A DNA stretch of 64,000 nt from the NCBI GenBank assembly GCA_001970955.1, contig MPUH01000163.1, positions 1-64,000 of the forward strand, given 5' to 3'. Numbering within the stretch: position 1 is the first letter of the stretch; each line of letters opens with the position of its first letter. The notes below the pieces were generated by a model, which was given only the letters and a program-made list of their open reading frames with translations, was not told the DNA's origin and did not search any database. The translations under genes and the position numbers were made by a program. Below, piece after piece: positions 58,866-64,000 of the stretch. This DNA is from Stentor coeruleus (taxonomy: Eukaryota > Ciliophora > Heterotrichea > Heterotrichida > Stentoridae).

Positions 58866-61800
58866 ATGGATACCTTTCATAAAGACGGACAAAAAGAAGA
58901 TTCAAACGAAGAGAACTGGCGAGAACTCGAACTTTTTGGAGCTTTCAGTAATGGTTCTGATAAATATGCCCCCAATATAATAAACTCATCTAGGTTTACC
59001 CTATGGAACGTAATCCCTAAAAGCCTTTATGAGCAATTTCAAAAAATATCTAACCTTTGGTTTGTCTTTATAGTAATAATCTCATTTGCTAATCAAGAAG
59101 ACAACCTTTGGCATCGACTTAGTCGGCTTATTCCTTTGGTTTTTATTCTAAGTATCAATGTTTTTAAAGATATTATAAGCTGCATTCATCAGAAAAAAAG
59201 CGATGAAAAACTAAATTTTAAAGAATATTCCGTTTGGGATGGGCAAATGTTTAAAGAAAAACTCGCTTCTGAAATTTTAGTTGGGGATATTTTGCTTATA
59301 CTTGAATATGATTCGGTACCTGCTGATATGCTTTTACTTTATGTTTGGAGTCAAAAAGAATGTTTTGTTGATACTTTTTCGGTACTTGGGGAAAGGAATT
59401 TACAGGTTAAAAGACCTGTTAAGGACTCCCAAGCACTATTGGAAGGGTGTGACCTTGAGGAAACTTCAGCTAATTTGAAAAGGCTTAATGGGAATATACT
59501 TGTTAGGAATGTGTGTAAAAGTGAAGAGTTTTCAGGGAAAATGAAATTAAGGCTGTTTCCTAAGGCTACAATGCTTGGAAGAGAGAATCTGATTATCAGA
59601 GGGACTATTCTAAATAATACTCCTTGGATTCTAGGTTATGTTTTATATACAGGTCAGGAATCAGGTTTCCCTGTACGTAAAAAGAAAAAAGAAGTGTCAA
59701 TGACCGAGCAAAAACTTGAATATTGGAATTCTTGGCTTATCTTAACAATGATATTACTAACCCTTCTAAATTTCCTCATATGTACCTTCCTTTATCCTTC
59801 ACAAAACACAGACCCATCAAGTTATTACCTATTTAACTTTATTTGCCAAATCCAAGACCTAATCCCAATTTCCCTTTTTCTTGTAATCCACATGATCCAC
59901 ATAGCCAGGGCACTTATAATCCGCCGAGAAGGCTTTGGTTCTATAATAAAAAATCCAGAATGCCTTGAAGATCTTGGCCATACAGAATATGTTGTAGCTA
60001 ATAAAACAGGGACAATAACTAGAAACGAGCTAAGTGCCCAAGTATGTATAATAGGCGATAAAGTATATTGGAAAAACCCTCAACAAAACCCAGACGACAA
60101 CTCTGAAGCCAAAGACTTATACAAAATCCTCAACCGGCACGAATCTGATAATTACAATTTCAAAGATTTAAGAAAAGATATAGAAAAAGGGGGTAAAATT
60201 ATTTATAACTACCTTCTTTGTATGGCTCTATGTAACCATACAACAACAAAAGGTCTTGGAGAAGAGTATTTTTCTTTATCAGTTGATGATAAAGTCTTAG
60301 TAGAAACAGCTGCAATGTTGGGTATGAAACTTTTAACACGTGAAAATTCTTCATGTGTTTTGAATTTTAATGGTAAGGATTTAGAGTTTATTATATTGGG
60401 ATATCAGCATTTTAGTAGTGATTTAAAGAAATGTAGAATACTTGTTAAGGATAATAAAAGAGGAGGTGGGTTTTTATATGTAAAAGGTCCAAAAGAAGAA
60501 ATGTTAAAAATTTTTAAAATGTCTCAAGAAGAAAGGACTAGTATTGAGGAATTCACGTTATCAAAACACCTTATTAGGATGAGAACAGTGATTATGGGGT
60601 ATAAGAAATTAACTGTTGCTGAGCTTGAAGAGTTTGATTTTTCATATCAGGCTTCTTTATCTTCACCAGTTAATAGTAGTGGAAGGGTTGATGGGGTTTT
60701 TGAGATTGTAGAGAAAGATTGTGATTATTTAGGTATTGCGGCAATTGAAGATACTATCGATGATGAAACTCGTGATTGTCTAAATTTCCTCTCACAATCA
60801 GGTGTTAAAACTTGGATCACAAGTTGTGATAGCGAAGAAAGTACCTTAACTGCAGGAGTAAGTTCTAAACTCTTTGAAGAAAACGTAAGAATTGTAAGAT
60901 TAACAAATTTCACTTCACAAACCGAATGTTTAAATATCATGTCTCAACAAATAAAAGAACATATCCATCATGAGCATATAAAAAAAGAACAAAACTCAAA
61001 TTCTTTTATACAAGAAAGTGAACAAGATGAAGACTCACCAAATTATCGTATGAAAAGTGAGCCTCTTATTTTTGTTGGTATGCAAAACTCATCATATATG
61101 CAACAAGAAGAAAATAAAAATATCGATAAACTAACTGGGGCAAATTCCCCTAGAGAAATCCAAACATTAATAACAAAACAAGATAGTAGAGAAATACCAA
61201 AAGTTGGGTTTAATCCTGATTCAGTTTATTTTGTTTTAAGTGTTGATAAAAGTGGACTTGAATATGGAATGGCTAGTGAAGAGACTAGAAAACAATTTAT
61301 TTCTTTACTTTTTGCCGCTCATTGTGTGTGTTTTCATTCACTTCAAGCTGAAAATAAAGCAAAAGTAGTTAAATTGTTAAGGAAAAATTTTAGATTCAAG
61401 CCAGTTGTCTTAACAATAGGTGATGGACAATGTGATGCTGGTATGTTACATGAAGCAAGTATTGGTGCTGGGATTATTAAACCACATTCACATTTAACTA
61501 ATGTAGCAGATGTTTTAATTGTCCATTTCTATCAAATAATGCATTTAATAATGTATCAAGGTCATTGGAGTGCAATTAATTTATCAACAATAGTCATGTA
61601 TAGTTTATATTCTAGAGTCCTTTGGGCAACAGTTTTAGTATTGTTTAACATACTAACAAGGTTTAATTCTGAAGTTCTTATAAACGATGAACTTATTGTA
61701 TTGTATTCAATTGTATTTCCTATAATACAAATGGTCTTTGTTGGACTTTATGATAAAGATTTAGATGAGAGACAGATAAAAATGTATCCTCAAGTGTACT

Positions 61801-64000
61801 CTTTAGGCATTTATAGAGAAATTATATCGACACATAAAGTTTTCTTGAATATCTCTGAAGGTCTTATTCATGGATTTATCATATCTTTATTATTTTATAT
61901 ATCTGATTATATAGGAATTACTACTAATGGATATAGTATTGGATTATCAGATATGTCTTTTTCTATTGCTTTAGCACTTTTTATTAGTTGTACTTGTAAA
62001 CTTGTTATTGAAACACATATGATTTCGTTAATGACGATTTTGGGACATTTGATATCTTTGGCACTTTTGATTATACATTTGTTTGTTAGAAGTAGTGAAA
62101 ATGGTGAGTGGAGTGGGTTTGGGTGGATGTTGTTTAAAATGCCAAGTTTGATGATTGGGATTTTTTTAATACCAGCATTTGTGTTTGTCTTACAATATGC
62201 AGTTAAAGCAGCGAAGAGTATTTTCTGGCCTGATGTGCTCCAGTATATAAAAAGCATCAATTCTCGTGAAGTTTCTTTTGAACTAATCTCGCGTCTTAAC
62301 AGCTTTAAAGATGAACTTCATCGAGTCTATCTAAAATCCAATGACTGGAACGGGAAAAAAGATAAAGACTCATTAGAATTCAGCCATACTACCTTAAAAT
62401 TCAAATCTAAACAACCAGAGTTTGAATACACCCAAGGCAAAATCATAGAAAATCTCAAAACTTATCGTAACCTCCTTCTCCTCAGCTGTATAATGACTGG
62501 GATAATCATAATCTGTATCACAACAATCGAAGACCAAGCTTATCCAAACAAAAGCGTCATAATCCTTCCTTGTCTTATCCTTTTAATAATATCAATGGTC
62601 ATGTACTCTTACACATTTTCCTTTAGACAAAATTTCAAGCATTTTATTACAAGTTATTATCTTATTCTATTATTATTCATAATAATAGCTTCAGTTTTAT
62701 ATGAAATCCCATTATCAGAAGCTAATTCAGTACTTCTTCCAGTGTTTTTTATAGCTTTTAATAGTGATTGGTTTGCTTTTTTATTAGTAGCAGGAATAAG
62801 TACATTGATAACTTGTGCTAATTCAATAAGATATTATGGAAATATAGAGTTTTCTGAAGAATTAACTTTAGTGTTTATGATATATTTTATAGGACTTTTT
62901 GTCAATACAGCATCAGTTGGATATAATATTGATAAGACTAAACGTCAGGAATATATTTTAATACGTAAAGTCGAAATTGAAGTTGATAAATCAAAAAGTG
63001 TACTTTCGTATTTGTTACCTGCTTTTGTTAGAAAAAGGGTTAAAGATGGGTGTAGGTATTTGAGTGAAGATCAAGGAACGGTTAGTGTGTTTTTTTGTGA
63101 TATTATGGACTTTGAAGAAATTGTTGCATCTTTTACTCCGATTGAACTGACAACTTTTTTGGATGATGTTTTTGGTAAATTTGATCAGATTTGTCAAACA
63201 GTCGGGGTGACTAAGATTGAAACTGTAGGGAAAACCTATATGGCATGTGCGGGGCTTAAGGATAGTGAAGAAGAGATAGATCCGTACTTCGCAACAGTAA
63301 CTCATGCAAGAAGGGCTATTGAACTAGGCCTGGCAATTATCCGCATAGTAAACAGCATCAATCTTCGTAAAGGGGTTACCCTAAGCGTAAAAATCGGAGT
63401 AAACAGCGGAGGTGTTACAGCTGGGGTAATCGGTTTCCATAAACCCCAATTCTCCTTAGTTGGCGATACAGTCAACACAGCAAGTCGTATGGGTTCAACC
63501 TGCCCATCTCCTAACACTCTTCAAATCTCTGACGCAACATATGAACTTTTAGAAGATAAAAGAGGTCTAATTTTCAGTCAAAGAAGTGTTGAAGTCAAAG
63601 GTAAAGGCCTAATGAAAACCTGGCTTGTTCGACTTCCAACAAATCTTAATGAAAACTCTCAATTAGAACAACCATGTGCCCCATTTATAAACAATTTATC
63701 AGGAAACCCATCTCAAGCTCCAGCTCGAGCTATGACATTATATCATAGAAATACAATAATAGATAATAATACTACAGGACATGAAAGACGCTTATCAGCA
63801 TTAATGACTCATTTAGAAATATCAGATATGAAGCAGTTGTTTCAAAGAAAAGATACTGAACTTATAGAACAAGTTCAATGGTTTTCATTTTCATGTACTG
63901 AAAAAGTGAAGGAAAAACGTTTTAGACTAGAAACATTAGAAAACAATCGACCGGTTATAACTTTAGGTATGATTGTTATTATAGTTTGCAATATTTGTAG
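58866..64000 (+). CDS. P4-ATPase-like/guanylate cyclase fusion, N-terminal part (runs off window)
   Basis: Open without a stop from the ATG at 58866 to the window end: at least 1711 residues. The N-terminal part is P4-ATPase-like: APNIINSSRFTLWNVIPKSLYEQFQKISNLWF (about 37-67), LGERNLQ at 174-180 where P4 flippases have DGETNLK, NKTGT at 379-383 where the phosphorylated Asp of DKTGT is expected, and GDGQCDAGML at 852-861. Six or so TM helices near 880-1100 match the flippase C-half. A second hydrophobic block (about 1200-1370) leads to a class III cyclase domain (about 1400-1580): VFFCDIMDF, KIETVGKTYM, GVIGFHKPQFSLVGDTVNTASRMGS. Paramecium, Tetrahymena and apicomplexan guanylate cyclases have this architecture. 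The second cyclase domain must lie beyond the edge. Confidence 0.93.
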   Translation, partial: MDTFHKDGQKEDSNEENWRELELFGAFSNGSDKYAPNIINSSRFTLWNVIPKSLYEQFQKISNLWFVFIVIISFANQEDNLWHRLSRLIPLVFILSINVFKDIISCIHQKKSDEKLNFKEYSVWDGQMFKEKLASEILVGDILLILEYDSVPADMLLLYVWSQKECFVDTFSVLGERNLQVKRPVKDSQALLEGCDLEETSANLKRLNGNILVRNVCKSEEFSGKMKLRLFPKATMLGRENLIIRGTILNNTPWILGYVLYTGQESGFPVRKKKKEVSMTEQKLEYWNSWLILTMILLTLLNFLICTFLYPSQNTDPSSYYLFNFICQIQDLIPISLFLVIHMIHIARALIIRREGFGSIIKNPECLEDLGHTEYVVANKTGTITRNELSAQVCIIGDKVYWKNPQQNPDDNSEAKDLYKILNRHESDNYNFKDLRKDIEKGGKIIYNYLLCMALCNHTTTKGLGEEYFSLSVDDKVLVETAAMLGMKLLTRENSSCVLNFNGKDLEFIILGYQHFSSDLKKCRILVKDNKRGGGFLYVKGPKEEMLKIFKMSQEERTSIEEFTLSKHLIRMRTVIMGYKKLTVAELEEFDFSYQASLSSPVNSSGRVDGVFEIVEKDCDYLGIAAIEDTIDDETRDCLNFLSQSGVKTWITSCDSEESTLTAGVSSKLFEENVRIVRLTNFTSQTECLNIMSQQIKEHIHHEHIKKEQNSNSFIQESEQDEDSPNYRMKSEPLIFVGMQNSSYMQQEENKNIDKLTGANSPREIQTLITKQDSREIPKVGFNPDSVYFVLSVDKSGLEYGMASEETRKQFISLLFAAHCVCFHSLQAENKAKVVKLLRKNFRFKPVVLTIGDGQCDAGMLHEASIGAGIIKPHSHLTNVADVLIVHFYQIMHLIMYQGHWSAINLSTIVMYSLYSRVLWATVLVLFNILTRFNSEVLINDELIVLYSIVFPIIQMVFVGLYDKDLDERQIKMYPQVYSLGIYREIISTHKVFLNISEGLIHGFIISLLFYISDYIGITTNGYSIGLSDMSFSIALALFISCTCKLVIETHMISLMTILGHLISLALLIIHLFVRSSENGEWSGFGWMLFKMPSLMIGIFLIPAFVFVLQYAVKAAKSIFWPDVLQYIKSINSREVSFELISRLNSFKDELHRVYLKSNDWNGKKDKDSLEFSHTTLKFKSKQPEFEYTQGKIIENLKTYRNLLLLSCIMTGIIIICITTIEDQAYPNKSVIILPCLILLIISMVMYSYTFSFRQNFKHFITSYYLILLLFIIIASVLYEIPLSEANSVLLPVFFIAFNSDWFAFLLVAGISTLITCANSIRYYGNIEFSEELTLVFMIYFIGLFVNTASVGYNIDKTKRQEYILIRKVEIEVDKSKSVLSYLLPAFVRKRVKDGCRYLSEDQGTVSVFFCDIMDFEEIVASFTPIELTTFLDDVFGKFDQICQTVGVTKIETVGKTYMACAGLKDSEEEIDPYFATVTHARRAIELGLAIIRIVNSINLRKGVTLSVKIGVNSGGVTAGVIGFHKPQFSLVGDTVNTASRMGSTCPSPNTLQISDATYELLEDKRGLIFSQRSVEVKGKGLMKTWLVRLPTNLNENSQLEQPCAPFINNLSGNPSQAPARAMTLYHRNTIIDNNTTGHERRLSALMTHLEISDMKQLFQRKDTELIEQVQWFSFSCTEKVKEKRFRLETLENNRPVITLGMIVIIVCNIC

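Noticed and set aside
1-64000. Reassigned stop codons as in Paramecium or Blepharisma
   Set aside because: Conserved proteins end at their family lengths on TAA, TAG and TGA, and no conserved residue is encoded by any of these codons.

Overview
The window is macronuclear-type DNA from a heterotrich ciliate, most likely Stentor (probably S. coeruleus). It is AT-rich and densely packed with mostly intronless genes. TAA, TAG and TGA all end well-conserved reading frames (TGA ends the bZIP and ubiquitin-protease genes), so the standard code is in use; this excludes Paramecium/Tetrahymena-type and Blepharisma-type codes. Every intron I could place (nine, in seven genes) is exactly 15 nt with a GTA(A/T)...AG pattern, a hallmark reported for Stentor. 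The species call is an inference from code plus intron size.

Layout. 1-9.3 kb: a run of minus-strand genes (AGC/STK32-like kinase, membrane-tethered bZIP, a YNI-motif protein, a small hypothetical, PLK4, a METTL21-type methyltransferase, RWDD1). 9.7-18.2 kb: LC8 dynein light chain, a DIX-domain protein, RAB21, RSPH1, a Ras-like GTPase, a SET-domain lysine methyltransferase, an ERG4 sterol reductase and UBFD1. 18.4-30 kb: an Aurora-type kinase with a long coiled coil, a cAMP-receptor-like GPCR, NOP14 and several unrecognised proteins. 30-37 kb: a 7TM-pseudokinase fusion, a PP2C phosphatase, CSTF2 and ATAD3. 37-53 kb: a 1554-residue Virilizer-like protein, IFT27, an STPG/ODF3-like protein, a ubiquitin protease, a TPR/RRM-like protein, NSA2 and a pseudokinase-kinase tandem with PSAP repeats. 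53-64 kb: EMC7, a divergent mitochondrial HSP60, a membrane RING protein and the first 5.1 kb of a P4-ATPase-like/guanylate cyclase fusion that runs off the right edge.

Many products belong to the cilium and cortex (PLK4, LC8, RSPH1, IFT27, STPG) or to signalling (six kinase-fold domains in five genes, a phosphatase, three small GTPases apart from IFT27's family role, a GPCR, a cyclase). They are scattered among housekeeping genes and I see no functional cluster. Gene organisation is itself notable: several same-strand neighbours are 5-27 nt apart, two convergent pairs are 5 and 17 nt apart, and the flanks of genes have a strong strand asymmetry (almost no G on the coding strand upstream of starts, almost no C after stops).

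The most unusual proteins are the 7TM-pseudokinase fusion, the pseudokinase-TKL kinase tandem with PSAP repeats, a short DIX-domain protein, the cyclase whose ATPase-like half has NKTGT instead of DKTGT, the Aurora kinase with a coiled-coil tail, and a bZIP with hydrophobic C-terminal segments. Four single-N positions sit between near-identical direct repeats and look like assembly joins. No viral elements, transposons, rRNA, tRNA or CRISPR arrays were recognised.
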